Shown: piece by piece, positions 1 through 7,652 of the stretch
Layout of the letters: every line of letters starts with the position of its first letter
Position numbering within the stretch: the stretch's first letter is position 1
Assembly (NCBI RefSeq): GCF_008042045.1
Contig: NZ_RDBP01000016.1
Span: 79,307-121,691, forward strand
DNA: 42,385 nucleotides
DNA from: Streptomyces sp. T39
Lineage (GTDB): Bacteria > Actinomycetota > Actinomycetes > Streptomycetales > Streptomycetaceae
Direction: 5' to 3'
Notes under the pieces: generated by a model
The model's database searches: none
The model's input: only the letters and a program-made list of their open reading frames with translations
What the model was told of the DNA's origin: nothing
Translations under genes and position numbers: made by a program

Positions 1-980
1 ACCCGTTCGGCGACGGCGGCCAGCCCGTCGCGGGGAACGCCCAGCGCGCCGAGCCCGGCCGGCCCGCCGCCCTGGCCGGCGAGCCGTCGCACGGCCGCCA
101 CCGGGTCGCCGCCCGTGATCCGGCCCAGCCGGGCGGCGGCCCCCGGCGCGGACGGCAGGGTGAACGCCATCACGTGCGGCAGCAGCAGCGCGTGCAGCCG
201 GGCGTGGGGCAGGTCGAAGGTGCCGCCGAGCGCGTGGGCCAGCTGGTGGTGCAGCCCCATGGCGGTCCCCGCCAGACACAGACCCGCGAGCCAGGCGGAC
301 TCCTGGAGCCGTTCGCGGCCCGCGAGGTTCCCGAGGTCGCCGAGCACCTCCGGCAGGGCGGTGAGCAGCCCGGTAGCGGCCTCGGTCGCGAGCGCGTCGC
401 TCACCGCGGAGGCGTCCGGGGCCCAGAGTGCCTCGACCGCGTGGGCCAGGGCGTTCAGCGCACTGGTCAGGGTGAGCTCGCGGGGCATCGTCAGCGTCAG
501 TTCCGGGTCGTACACCACCGTGCCGGGAGCGATCGCCGGATCGCGCCGGGTCGTCTTCACCCCGTGCTCCGTCTCCCCGAGCACCGGCGTGGCCTCGGAC
601 CCGGCGTAGGTGGTCGGGACGGCGATCTGCGGCATCCCGGTGCGGGCCGACAGCGCCTTGGCGAGACCGATGGCGGAACCGCCGCCGAGGGCCACCACGC
701 AGTCGGCGCGGACCCGCCCGACGATCGCCATGGCCTCGTTCGTCACGGTGACCGGGGTGTGCACGGCGGGCCGGCCGAAGCGCGCCGCGAGGCGCGCGCC
801 GAGCGCCCGCGCCAGGTCGTCCGCGGCCCCGGCAGCGGAGGGCGCGGCGACGAGCACGATCCGGCGCGCACCGAGCCGCTCGGCCTCCGCCGGGATCCGG
901 TGGCGCGCACCCGGCCCGGCCAGGACACGGGACGGGAAGGTCTCGTGGACGCCCACCCGGGCGGTGCTGGTCTCGGGCAT
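1..980 (-). CDS. Maleylacetate reductase-like iron-containing alcohol dehydrogenase (3' end outside window)
   Basis: About 326 N-terminal residues are visible; the C-terminus lies beyond position 1. The protein fits the maleylacetate reductase branch of the Fe-ADH family (NAD(P)H-dependent reduction of maleylacetate to 3-oxoadipate in aromatic catabolism, cytoplasmic). Visible support is the nucleotide-binding GGGSAIG, the PTTYAGSE segment, and the helix NALAHAVEALW followed by HHQLAHALGG, where the family places metal-binding histidines. The ATG at 980 is the first plausible start and gives MPETSTARVG. The next gene is divergent, 184 bp away. Substrate is inferred from family resemblance only: no ring-cleavage dioxygenase partner is visible here, so another Fe-ADH function is possible. 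Confidence 0.8.
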   Translation of the reverse strand, partial: MPETSTARVGVHETFPSRVLAGPGARHRIPAEAERLGARRIVLVAAPSAAGAADDLARALGARLAARFGRPAVHTPVTVTNEAMAIVGRVRADCVVALGGGSAIGLAKALSARTGMPQIAVPTTYAGSEATPVLGETEHGVKTTRRDPAIAPGTVVYDPELTLTMPRELTLTSALNALAHAVEALWAPDASAVSDALATEAATGLLTALPEVLGDLGNLAGRERLQESAWLAGLCLAGTAMGLHHQLAHALGGTFDLPHARLHALLLPHVMAFTLPSAPGAAARLGRITGGDPVAAVRRLAGQGGGPAGLGALGVPRDGLAAVAER

Positions 981-1164
981 CTGCCTGCGCCTCCGTCGGT
1001 TCGGGGCCGGGCAGTCGGGCCACCCGGGCCGCGGGATGCGGGCCCGCAGGTCAGGCCGCCGGGCCCGCCCGGCCGGGAACCACCGTACGGCAGGGCGCAC
1101 GGCTCCCGCGGAGCGACGGGCCCGCACCCGTGACACCCCGCCCGGCCGGGCGGATACTGGCCCC

Positions 1165-2064
1165 ATGAACGGGACCGCGCCCGCCCTCACCGAGCTGCGC
1201 GCACGGGTGGCAGCCGGGATCTTCCGCCGCGTCGCCGGTCCGTCGGGCCCTGCCAACCGGGACCGCATCCATCTCACCCCCGGACCGCGGTGGTTCGCCC
1301 CCGACCGGCCGATCCGGCGGGTGCACGGCGACGCCTCGATGTTCGTCGGCGGTCTGCGCGCCCTGCTGCTCCAGTCCCTCCACCCGCTGGCGATGGCGGC
1401 CGTGGCGGCGCACTCCGGCTACCGGGGCGATCCGTGGGGGCGGCTCCAGCGCACCAGTACCTTCCTCGCCGTGACGACCTTCGGCACCGCGGACGACGCG
1501 CAGGCCGCGGTGGACCTCGTCAGATCGGTGCACGGACGCGTCACGGGCACGACCGCCGAAGGGCTGCCCTACCGGGCGTCGGACCCCTGGCTGCTCGGCT
1601 GGGTCCACGCCGCCGAGGTCGACAGTTTCCTCCGGGCGCACCAGCGGTTCGGGGCGGTCCCGCTCGACCGGGCGGGCTGCGACGCGTACGTCGCCGACAT
1701 GGCCCGGGTGGCGACGGCGCTCGGCGTCCCCGATCCCCCGCGCGACCTGCGCGGCCTGTCGGAACGCATCGACGCCTACCGGCCCGAGCTGCGCGGCACC
1801 GCCGAGGCCCGGCAGGCGGCGCGGTTCGTCCTCCTCCACCCGCCCCTGCCGCTCGTCGCCCGCGGTCCCTACGCGCTCCTCGCGGCGAACGCGGTCGCCT
1901 CCCTGCCGCCCTGGGCGTGCCGCGCCCTGGGCCTGCCGGGCTTCCCCGGACCGGCGGGCACCGCCGTCCGGGCCACCGGCCACGCGCTCACCCGCAGCAT
2001 CCGCTGGGCGCTGTCGCCGCCCCCGGGCGCACCCGGCCGGCCCGATCCGCGCGAGTCCTCCTGA
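1165..2064 (+). CDS. Oxygenase MpaB family protein (DUF2236)
   Basis: 299-residue soluble protein of the MpaB/rubber-oxygenase (Lcp) catalytic fold, a heme-b-binding family whose bacterial members mostly lack an assigned substrate. Family motifs are seen: QSLHPLAMAAVAAHS near residue 70 with a candidate heme-ligand histidine, the GDPWGRLQRT segment, and DPWLLGWVHAAEVDSF near residue 150 with a second conserved histidine. The ATG at 1165 was chosen over upstream in-frame codons because the family-like sequence starts just after it. It is divergent from the maleylacetate reductase and ends 29 bp before a convergent gene. No signal peptide is seen, so it is probably cytoplasmic. Substrate is unknown. 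Confidence 0.85.
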   Translation: MNGTAPALTELRARVAAGIFRRVAGPSGPANRDRIHLTPGPRWFAPDRPIRRVHGDASMFVGGLRALLLQSLHPLAMAAVAAHSGYRGDPWGRLQRTSTFLAVTTFGTADDAQAAVDLVRSVHGRVTGTTAEGLPYRASDPWLLGWVHAAEVDSFLRAHQRFGAVPLDRAGCDAYVADMARVATALGVPDPPRDLRGLSERIDAYRPELRGTAEARQAARFVLLHPPLPLVARGPYALLAANAVASLPPWACRALGLPGFPGPAGTAVRATGHALTRSIRWALSPPPGAPGRPDPRESS

Positions 2065-2092
2065 GCACGGCCCGCCCCGACTCGGGCAGCTC

Positions 2093-2947
2093 CTAGGAGC
2101 GGCGTCCCCGCTTGCCGCGCCCGGCGCCCTTGGCACCGCCGGAGCCACCCGATCCGCCCCGTGAGCCGCGGGCGCCCGCCCTGGCCCCGGACCCGGTGGA
2201 CGGCTTCGACGAGGACGGGCCGCCCGACCGCCGGCCGCCCTGCTTGCCGCCCCCCTTGCCACCGCCCGCGCCTGCCGCCGCGCCGCGACCCTCCGCGGCA
2301 CCGCGGCCCTGCTGGGCCGTGGCCGGCGGGCGTCCCCGGGAACTGTTGACGGTGCGGCCGCGCACGATCCCGATGAACTGCTCCACCAGGTCGGTCGTCG
2401 CGTCCTCGGGCCAGGAGAGCACGACACCGGACTGCGGCGCGTCGGTCACCGGGCGGTAGGTGAGGTCCCTTCGGTGGTGCAGGCGGGCGAGCGACTGGGG
2501 CACCAGCAGCACACCGATCCCGGCCGCCACCAGTTCGACGGCGTCCGCCGTGGTGGCCGGGCGCTCGAGGGCGGGCGTGCCCGGCGGGGTCTCCCAGCCG
2601 AGGGTGTCGAGGGTGTCGTCGAGGGGATGGAGCACGATGTCGTCGGCGAGGTCCTCGATGCCGACCTCGTCGGCGGCGGCGACCGCATGGTCCTTGGGCA
2701 CCACGACGACCGTCGTCTCGGTGTAGAGCGGAATGGCGCTCAGCACCGTCCGGTCGACGGGCAGCCTCACCAGGCCCGCGTCCACGTCACCGTCCCGCAG
2801 GGCGGCGACCGCGTCGGCGGCGGGAACCGGGACGAGGGTCAGGGGGACACCGGGCATCCGCTCGTTCCAGATCCGCACCCATTTCGCGGGTGTCGCTCCT
2901 GGTACGTAAGCGAGCCGGAAGGAGAGAGCAGCTTGCGAATCCGTCAC
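2093..2947 (-). CDS. LysR-type substrate-binding domain protein without a DNA-binding domain, with basic Gly/Arg tail
   Basis: 284 residues. Residues about 8-200 match the periplasmic-binding-like effector domain of LysR regulators: LSFRLAYVPGATPAKW, then DGDVDAGLVRLPVD, then the GIGVLLVPQSLARL segment. The N-terminal winged helix of LysR proteins is absent; the frame starts directly at the first beta-strand. After residue 205 comes a low-complexity tail rich in Gly, Arg, Lys and Ser (GGGKGGGKQGGRR, ending GRGKRGRRS), which could bind nucleic acid nonspecifically or be disordered. The GTG at 2947 has no Shine-Dalgarno sequence, but TAGCCT lies six bases upstream, suggesting a leaderless transcript. 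It is divergent from a DUF5997 gene 61 bp away. Its molecular job is unknown; an effector sensor working with the neighbour is my inference. Confidence 0.85.
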   Translation of the reverse strand: MTDSQAALSFRLAYVPGATPAKWVRIWNERMPGVPLTLVPVPAADAVAALRDGDVDAGLVRLPVDRTVLSAIPLYTETTVVVVPKDHAVAAADEVGIEDLADDIVLHPLDDTLDTLGWETPPGTPALERPATTADAVELVAAGIGVLLVPQSLARLHHRRDLTYRPVTDAPQSGVVLSWPEDATTDLVEQFIGIVRGRTVNSSRGRPPATAQQGRGAAEGRGAAAGAGGGKGGGKQGGRRSGGPSSSKPSTGSGARAGARGSRGGSGGSGGAKGAGRGKRGRRS

Positions 2948-3008
2948 CCGCCCAGGCTACCCGCCGCCGTGGTCGGAACCGGCACGAGCGCTCGATACCC
3001 TTGACACC
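2948..3008. promoter_or_regulatory. Compact divergent promoter region, probably leaderless both ways
   Basis: Only 61 bp separate the two divergent start codons. A -10-like TACCCT (2996-3001, plus strand) ends seven bases before the ATG at 3009. TAGCCT (2954-2959 read on the minus strand) ends six bases before the GTG at 2947. Neither gene has a purine-rich ribosome binding site, so transcription probably starts at or next to each start codon. No convincing -35 hexamer was found. Confidence 0.4.
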
Positions 3009-3419
3009 ATGACGTCGCACCAGAACTCCCAGACGATGAAGCCCGCGACCGCGGCGAAGAAGCTGGGAGTGTACCTAGAGGCCACCCCCGCCGAGTTCCG
3101 GGACGGTGTCGTCTCACGCGCCGAGCTGAACACCCTCCAGTCCGACCCGCCCGAGTGGCTGAAGGAGCTGCGGCGCAACGGCCCGCACCCCCGTCCGGTC
3201 GTCGCGGCGAAGCTCGGCGTCTCCATCGCGGGCCTGGCGCGCGGCGGTGTCACCGAGGCGCTCACCACGGAGCAGATCGAGGAGCTCAAGCAGGAGCAGC
3301 CCGAGTGGCTGCTCAAGGAGCGCGCCACGCAGGCCGAGGTGCGCAAGGAGTCGGTGCGGATCAAGGCGAAGCAGGCCGAGCAGGCGGAGCAGCGCGCGCA
3401 GGACGGGCCGCGCGGCTGA
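3009..3419 (+). CDS. DUF5997 family protein with internal 50-residue duplication
   Basis: 136-residue basic, helical, cytoplasmic protein matching DUF5997, an actinobacterial family of unknown function. Two copies of one unit can be seen at an exact offset of 50 residues: KKLGV (17-21) with AKLGV (67-71), and PEWLKE (48-53) with PEWLLKE (98-104). The second unit, VVAAKLGVSIAGLARGG, has the spacing of a helix-turn-helix. The C-terminus (from about residue 105) is a charged helix rich in Glu, Lys and Gln. It is divergent from the HTH-less LysR-like protein, so the pair may form a split regulator. That is inference: the duplication is seen, DNA binding is not shown. The ATG at 3009 has no Shine-Dalgarno sequence. 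A strong terminator follows. Confidence 0.85.
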   Translation: MTSHQNSQTMKPATAAKKLGVYLEATPAEFRDGVVSRAELNTLQSDPPEWLKELRRNGPHPRPVVAAKLGVSIAGLARGGVTEALTTEQIEELKQEQPEWLLKERATQAEVRKESVRIKAKQAEQAEQRAQDGPRG

Positions 3420-3465
3420 CCCTCCCCCGGACAGGCCCGACGGCCCACCCCGGAGAACCGGACAC

Positions 3466-3507
3466 GCCCGGTGCCCCGCCCCCTGCGATGGGGGCGGGGC
3501 ACCGGGC
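3466..3507. terminator. Bidirectional hairpin terminator
   Basis: Perfect 18-bp stem (3466-3483 with 3490-3507) around the 6-nt loop TGCGAT, followed by TTT on the plus strand. It lies between the convergent ends of the DUF5997 gene (3419) and the small ctaD-linked gene (3516), so it can serve both. Confidence 0.85.
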
Positions 3508-3515
3508 TTTCGGTG

Positions 3516-3869
3516 TCATCGGGCGAGCAGGGCGGCGGCGCACAGCGCCGCCGAGCAGAGGAGGGCGGCGACGCTGCCGCAGACCAGGCGGCGCCTGAGC
3601 TCCTCGTAGCGCTCGGTGTACTCCTGGCGGAGCTCGCCGGCCCGGGCGACCAGGGCGGCGAGGACCCGCCGGGTCAGCGCGATGCGGTCCTGGACGTAGT
3701 GGCTCACGACGTCCTCGCGCTGGGCGGTGGTCAGCCACGGCATGCGGTCGGCGAATTCCTCCGCCTCCCGCCGGGCCTCGCTCAGCCGGCCCTGGGCGAG
3801 CAGGTAGCCCTCCAGCCGGGCGATGCCGGCGGCCACGTCCGGCGCGGGGCCCTTCACGGAGCGGGGCAC
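3516..3869 (-). CDS. Small tail-anchored protein translated with cytochrome oxidase subunit I
   Basis: 117 residues. The first 90 or so are charged and helical (ARLEGYLLAQGRLSEARREAEEF and similar), and the last 25 form one hydrophobic segment (VAALLCSAALCAAALLA), so a C-terminal membrane anchor is likely. The GTG at 3869 sits 10 bases after the ctaD stop and is served by GAGGGGG overlapping that stop, so the two genes are almost certainly one operon. I do not recognise a named family. Linkage to an oxidase subunit suggests an assembly or accessory role, which is inference only. It ends at the shared terminator at 3466-3507. Confidence 0.8.
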   Translation of the reverse strand: MPRSVKGPAPDVAAGIARLEGYLLAQGRLSEARREAEEFADRMPWLTTAQREDVVSHYVQDRIALTRRVLAALVARAGELRQEYTERYEELRRRLVCGSVAALLCSAALCAAALLAR

Positions 3870-3879
3870 CGGCGCCCCC

Positions 3880-5631
3880 TCACTTGTCGCCGAGCGGCGG
3901 GGCGACCCCCTGGCCCGGTTCCACCACGTCGCGCCGGCCGGAGTCCGAGGCGTGGTCCAGCGAGGCCATCTCCGGGTGGTGCAGGTCGAACGCCGGGGAT
4001 TCGCTGCGGATGCGGGGCAGGGTGACGAAGTTGTGCCGCGGCGGCGGGCAGGACGTCGCCCATTCCAGGGAGCGGCCGAAGCCCCACGGGTCGTCGACCT
4101 GGACCGGCTTGCCGTACTTGGCCGTCTTCCAGACGTTGTACAGGAACGGCAGCATCGACAGGCCCAGCAGGAACGAGCTGATCGTCGAGAAGGTGTTCAG
4201 CGCGGTGAAACCGTCGGCGGCCAGGTAGTCCGCGTACCGGCGCGGCATCCCCTCGGCGCCCAGCCAGTGCTGGACGAGGAACGTGCCCTGGAAACCGAGG
4301 AACAGCGTCCAGAAGGTCATCTTGCCGAGCCGCTCGTCCAGCATCTTGCCGGTGAACTTCGGCCACCAGAAGTGGAATCCGGAGAACATCGCGAACACCA
4401 CGGTGCCGAAGACGACGTAGTGGAAATGCGCGACGACGAAGTACGAGTCGGAGACGTGGAAGTCCAGCGGCGGCGACGCCAGGATGACACCCGTCAGACC
4501 GCCGAAAAGGAAGGTCACGAGAAAGCCGATGGCCCACAGCATCGGTGTCTCGAAGGACAGCGACCCCTTCCACATCGTGCCGATCCAGTTGAAGAACTTC
4601 ACACCGGTCGGCACCGCGATGAGGAAGGTCATGAAGGAGAAGAACGGCAGGAGTACGCCGCCCGTCACATACATGTGGTGCGCCCACACCGTCACCGAGA
4701 GGCCGGCGATCGCGATGGTCGCGCCGATCAGGCCGATGTAGCCGAACAGGGGCTTGCGGGAGAAGACCGGGATGACCTCGGAGATGATGCCGAAGAACGG
4801 CAGCGCGATGATGTACACCTCCGGATGGCCGAAGAACCAGAAGAGGTGCTGCCACAGCAGCGCGCCGCCGTTGCCCGCGTCGAAGACATGGGCGCCGAAT
4901 TTCCGGTCGACCTCCAGGGTGAAGAGCGCGGCGGCCAGCACCGGGAAGGCCAGCAGGACCAGCACACCGGTCAGCAGGACGGTCCAGGTGAACATCGGCA
5001 TCCGGAACATCGTCATACCGGGTGCCCGCATGCAGATGATCGTGGTGATGAAGTTGACCGCGCCGAGGATCGTGCCGAAGCCGGAGAAGGCCAGCCCCAT
5101 GATCCACATGTCGGCGCCGACGCCCGGGGTGTGCTCCTGGTCGTTGAGCGGGGAATAGGCGAACCAGCCGAAGTCGGCCGCACCCTGTGGCGTGAGGAAG
5201 CCGGCGAGGGCGATCAGGGAGCCGAAGAGGTAGAGCCAGTAGGCGAACATGTTCAGCCGCGGGAACGCCACGTCGGGAGCGCCGATCTGCAGCGGCATGA
5301 TCCAGTTCGCGAATCCGGCGAACAGCGGCGTCGCGAACATCAGCAGCATGACGGTGCCGTGCATCGTGAACGCCTGGTTGTACTGCTCGTTCGACATGAT
5401 CTGCGTGCCGGGGCGGGCCAGTTCGGCGCGCATCACCAGCGCCATCGCGCCGCCCAGCAGGAACATCAGGAAGGAGGTCGACATGTACAGCGTGCCGATG
5501 GTCTTGTGGTCGGTGGTCGTCAGCCACCGGATCACCACATTGCCCGGCTCCCGCCGTTTGACGGGCAGCTCGTTCTCGTACGCATCCTCGTCCGCGACTG
5601 TGTTGATCGGTGAAGGCGACTCGGATACCAC
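3880..5631 (-). CDS. ctaD: Cytochrome c oxidase subunit I (aa3 type)
   Basis: 583 residues, about 12 membrane helices; catalytic subunit of the heme-copper oxidase that reduces O2 to water and pumps protons. Numbering from the GTG: low-spin heme ligand H91 (FTMHGTVML); CuB ligands H269 with the cross-linked Y273 (FGHPEVYI) and H318/H319 (WAHHMYVTG); H402 and H404 ([10 protein letters not shown]); K-channel K344 (PTGVKFFNW). The HPEVY glutamate marks an A1-type enzyme. The GTG at 5631 was chosen because GGGGAG lies at good spacing and the sequence then matches family N-termini; an open frame continues upstream to 6267 but is not family-like. ctaC, ctaE and qcr genes are absent here, so this is probably a second, stand-alone ctaD that uses other subunits encoded elsewhere. 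Confidence 0.95.
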   Translation of the reverse strand: MVSESPSPINTVADEDAYENELPVKRREPGNVVIRWLTTTDHKTIGTLYMSTSFLMFLLGGAMALVMRAELARPGTQIMSNEQYNQAFTMHGTVMLLMFATPLFAGFANWIMPLQIGAPDVAFPRLNMFAYWLYLFGSLIALAGFLTPQGAADFGWFAYSPLNDQEHTPGVGADMWIMGLAFSGFGTILGAVNFITTIICMRAPGMTMFRMPMFTWTVLLTGVLVLLAFPVLAAALFTLEVDRKFGAHVFDAGNGGALLWQHLFWFFGHPEVYIIALPFFGIISEVIPVFSRKPLFGYIGLIGATIAIAGLSVTVWAHHMYVTGGVLLPFFSFMTFLIAVPTGVKFFNWIGTMWKGSLSFETPMLWAIGFLVTFLFGGLTGVILASPPLDFHVSDSYFVVAHFHYVVFGTVVFAMFSGFHFWWPKFTGKMLDERLGKMTFWTLFLGFQGTFLVQHWLGAEGMPRRYADYLAADGFTALNTFSTISSFLLGLSMLPFLYNVWKTAKYGKPVQVDDPWGFGRSLEWATSCPPPRHNFVTLPRIRSESPAFDLHHPEMASLDHASDSGRRDVVEPGQGVAPPLGDK

Positions 5632-6208
5632 GTGAACTCCCCGCACAAGAGTGGGCCGTCTGGCTTCGCACAGATACAGCGGCAATCTATCGGCCGCGCC
5701 CCGCGAACAGGCTCCCAACATCGGCCGTCGGAGGGACGAAAAACCAGTACCACGCATTCGGGTGACATCCAGGGACGTGTATCGACGGGAAACCGTCCGC
5801 ATTTCCTCGGGAGAAACGTATCGCTGTCGCATTTCCGATGAGATCACCGCGCCCCGGCCCCTGTGGACAGCGGGGTGGGCCGACGGCCGCCCCGGCCGGG
5901 GACCCCGCCGTCGCGGGCGGCCCTCGCGGTCATGGCGGCGACGGCTGCCGCTGACGTGGCGCGGAAGCCGAGCGGCGCGGCGCCGGTGCCCCCGTCGGCC
6001 CGGAACCGGCGCCGGTCCGCCTCGCCGGACGTGGCGACGCGCACCGGGACGCGCAGCCGACCGCGCATCCGGTGTGGCCGCGCCGGGCCCGTCCGGCGGG
6101 GTCCGCCGCCGTGGCGGACGCCACTCCGCGGACGTGTCGCACGTCATGGTCCCGGGGCGGCCGTCGCCGTAGCGTCGCGTGCCGGGACACGTACGGAAGC
6201 GACCTCGG
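5632..6208. promoter_or_regulatory. 577-bp intergenic region upstream of ctaD with a repeated element
   Basis: No gene is supported here. The half next to ctaD (about 5640-5850) is less GC-rich and probably holds the ctaD promoter and leader. It contains a repeated block: GAAAC at 5789 and 5813, each followed by GCATTTCC at 5799-5806 and 5829-5836 (the latter 30 bp apart). Such phased direct repeats could be a regulator site. No clear -35/-10 pair was found. The other half (about 5850-6170) is GC-rich and featureless to me. Confidence 0.4.
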
Positions 6209-6724
6209 ATGCCTGCGGTGCACACAGACCTCTCCCCGCTGATAGCGGCGACCACACGGTGGCTCACCGGCGCCTACCCCTCGCCGGGCGGCGCCGCGTC
6301 GCGGGCGCTGTGCGAGGTCCAGGCCCGCCAGGCGGTGACCGTCGCGGCTCGCCTGCGCTACCCGACGTCCGTCGACGCCGCCCTGGTCGCCATGGCAGGG
6401 CCCGGCGGCTCCGCCCGGCTCGACACGGTCGCGGGGGCGCACGGGGCCGCTGCCGTCGGGGTCCAGGCCTGGCGCAGCTGGGTGGACGAGGTGGTCGCCA
6501 GCTGGGCGGCCTGCCTGCTGAGCTCGCCCGCCCTGGCCGGAGCCGCGGTCGACGCCCTCGGCGACGACGCGCGGGCCGGATTCCGGCGTCTGACGGCACC
6601 TGCGGCGCGCGATCTGGCCGCGGCGGCGCTGCTGCGCCACCCCGACCTCGTCGGGCCGGTGGCCGCTTTGCACCGCGGTGGCCTCGACGGCCGGCTGGGC
6701 CGGGGCCCCGCCCTGGCCTGCTGA
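6209..6724 (+). CDS. Hypothetical Ala-rich protein
   Basis: 171 residues, soluble and Ala-rich, predominantly helical, with no signal peptide or membrane segment. I do not recognise the family. Third-position G/C bias is high along the frame, which supports real coding. The ATG at 6209 has GGAAG nine bases upstream; an in-frame GTG at 6179 is an alternative start. The protein begins [18 protein letters not shown] and ends GRGPALAC. It is divergent from ctaD and convergent with the enoyl-CoA hydratase gene, so it appears to be transcribed alone. Confidence 0.65.
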   Translation: MPAVHTDLSPLIAATTRWLTGAYPSPGGAASRALCEVQARQAVTVAARLRYPTSVDAALVAMAGPGGSARLDTVAGAHGAAAVGVQAWRSWVDEVVASWAACLLSSPALAGAAVDALGDDARAGFRRLTAPAARDLAAAALLRHPDLVGPVAALHRGGLDGRLGRGPALAC

Positions 6725-6784
6725 CGCCTCTCCCCCGCCGCCCGCCGGGACCGGCGGCGGAGGGCGGCGGCGCGCCGGGCCGTG

Positions 6785-7456
6785 TCAGCCGAGCGGGGCG
6801 ACGCGGTCGCGCAGGGCCATGAGCGCGGGGGCGTACATCCGGGACTTGATGGTGCCGAGGGTGGCCCCTGCCTTGGCGACCAGTGCCGAGGCGAGCTCCA
6901 CCGCGGTGTCGCGGACGGCCGCCTCCTCCACCGCCCGGTCCACGACGGCCGCGGCGAGGGCGTCGTGGCCTCCGAAGCGGCGCGCGGTCGTCATGGCCTC
7001 GTGCGCGGTCTGCGGCGTGAGCCTGGCCTGGATGAGCGCGGACATGCCGGGGGTGAACGGGATGTCGATGTCCGCCTCGGGCAGGCACCAGTAGCCCCGG
7101 TCCGCGCGCATCACGCGGAAGTCGTGCGCCAGGGAGAGCATGGCCCCGGCGGCGAAGGTGTGGCCCTGGAGGGCGGCCACCGTGATCACCGGCAGGGAGA
7201 GCATCCTGGCGAGGAGCTCGTGGACGGAGACGACGTAGTCCTGGTGCTGGTCGGCGTGGGCGAAGAGCCACTCCAGGTCGAGCCCGTTGGACCAGAACTT
7301 GCCGGTGGCGGTGGTGACGAGGGCCCGGGGCCCCTCGGCCTTCTCCACCTCGTCGAGCGCGGCATCGACCGCGGCGATCCAGTCGGGGTGGAAGCGGTTC
7401 TCGCCGTCCCCCAGGTCGAGCAGGTAGACGGTGTCCTGGCGGTCGAGCACGGGCAT
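6785..7456 (-). CDS. Enoyl-CoA hydratase/isomerase family protein
   Basis: 223-residue crotonase-fold protein. The oxyanion-hole segments are visible: KFWSNGLDLEWLF near residue 55 and LQGHTFAAGAMLSLAHDFRVM near residue 100. A single acidic residue in YWCLPEADIDIPF is placed as in delta3,delta2-enoyl-CoA isomerases rather than the two glutamates of classical hydratases, so isomerase activity in fatty-acid beta-oxidation is the better guess. The ATG at 7456 has GAGGGAG upstream. It is 196 bp downstream of the flavoprotein gene on the same strand, with its own candidate operator in the gap. Confidence 0.88.
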   Translation of the reverse strand: MPVLDRQDTVYLLDLGDGENRFHPDWIAAVDAALDEVEKAEGPRALVTTATGKFWSNGLDLEWLFAHADQHQDYVVSVHELLARMLSLPVITVAALQGHTFAAGAMLSLAHDFRVMRADRGYWCLPEADIDIPFTPGMSALIQARLTPQTAHEAMTTARRFGGHDALAAAVVDRAVEEAAVRDTAVELASALVAKAGATLGTIKSRMYAPALMALRDRVAPLG

Positions 7457-7549
7457 GGCGGCTCCCTCGGGCTGGGCGGCGGCGATCGGTGTGCCGGCAG
7501 GCCCGGGGACCGCCTGCGGCCCCCTCCGGGACGGCGCGGACGACGAACC

Positions 7550-7561
7550 TACCAGTCGGTA
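7550..7561. promoter_or_regulatory. Candidate TetR-family operator upstream of the enoyl-CoA hydratase gene
   Basis: TACC-N4-GGTA dyad within AGTTACCGACTGGTAGG on the minus strand, about 95 bp upstream of the start at 7456. TACCGNCNGGTA-like dyads are typical of TetR-family regulators of acyl-CoA genes in actinomycetes. The assignment is by resemblance only. Confidence 0.35.
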
Positions 7562-7652
7562 ACTTATGCCGCCCGCCCCACCCCGCGCAAGAGCCCCGGC
7601 GGTCCCGGACCGACCCCCGGCCGCGACCGGGCCCCGGCACGGGCACCCGCGG

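Noticed and set aside
3002..3007. TTGACA just before the DUF5997 start considered as a -35 box
   Set aside because: It is 2 bp from the ATG, so a matching -10 would fall inside the gene; it is probably chance.
3823..5671. Long open frames (about 600 codons) overlapping ctaD in other frames
   Set aside because: Charged, motif-free translations; ctaD with all heme and copper ligands explains the DNA.
5632..6267. N-terminal extension of ctaD up to position 6267
   Set aside because: The extension is Arg/Gly-rich with no oxidase similarity, whereas the GTG at 5631 has a good ribosome binding site and a family-like start.
6735..6770. GC-rich inverted repeats between the genes ending at 6724 and 6785 as a terminator
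   Set aside because: Only a 6-7 bp stem with a very small loop can be formed. It is too weak to call in such GC-rich DNA.
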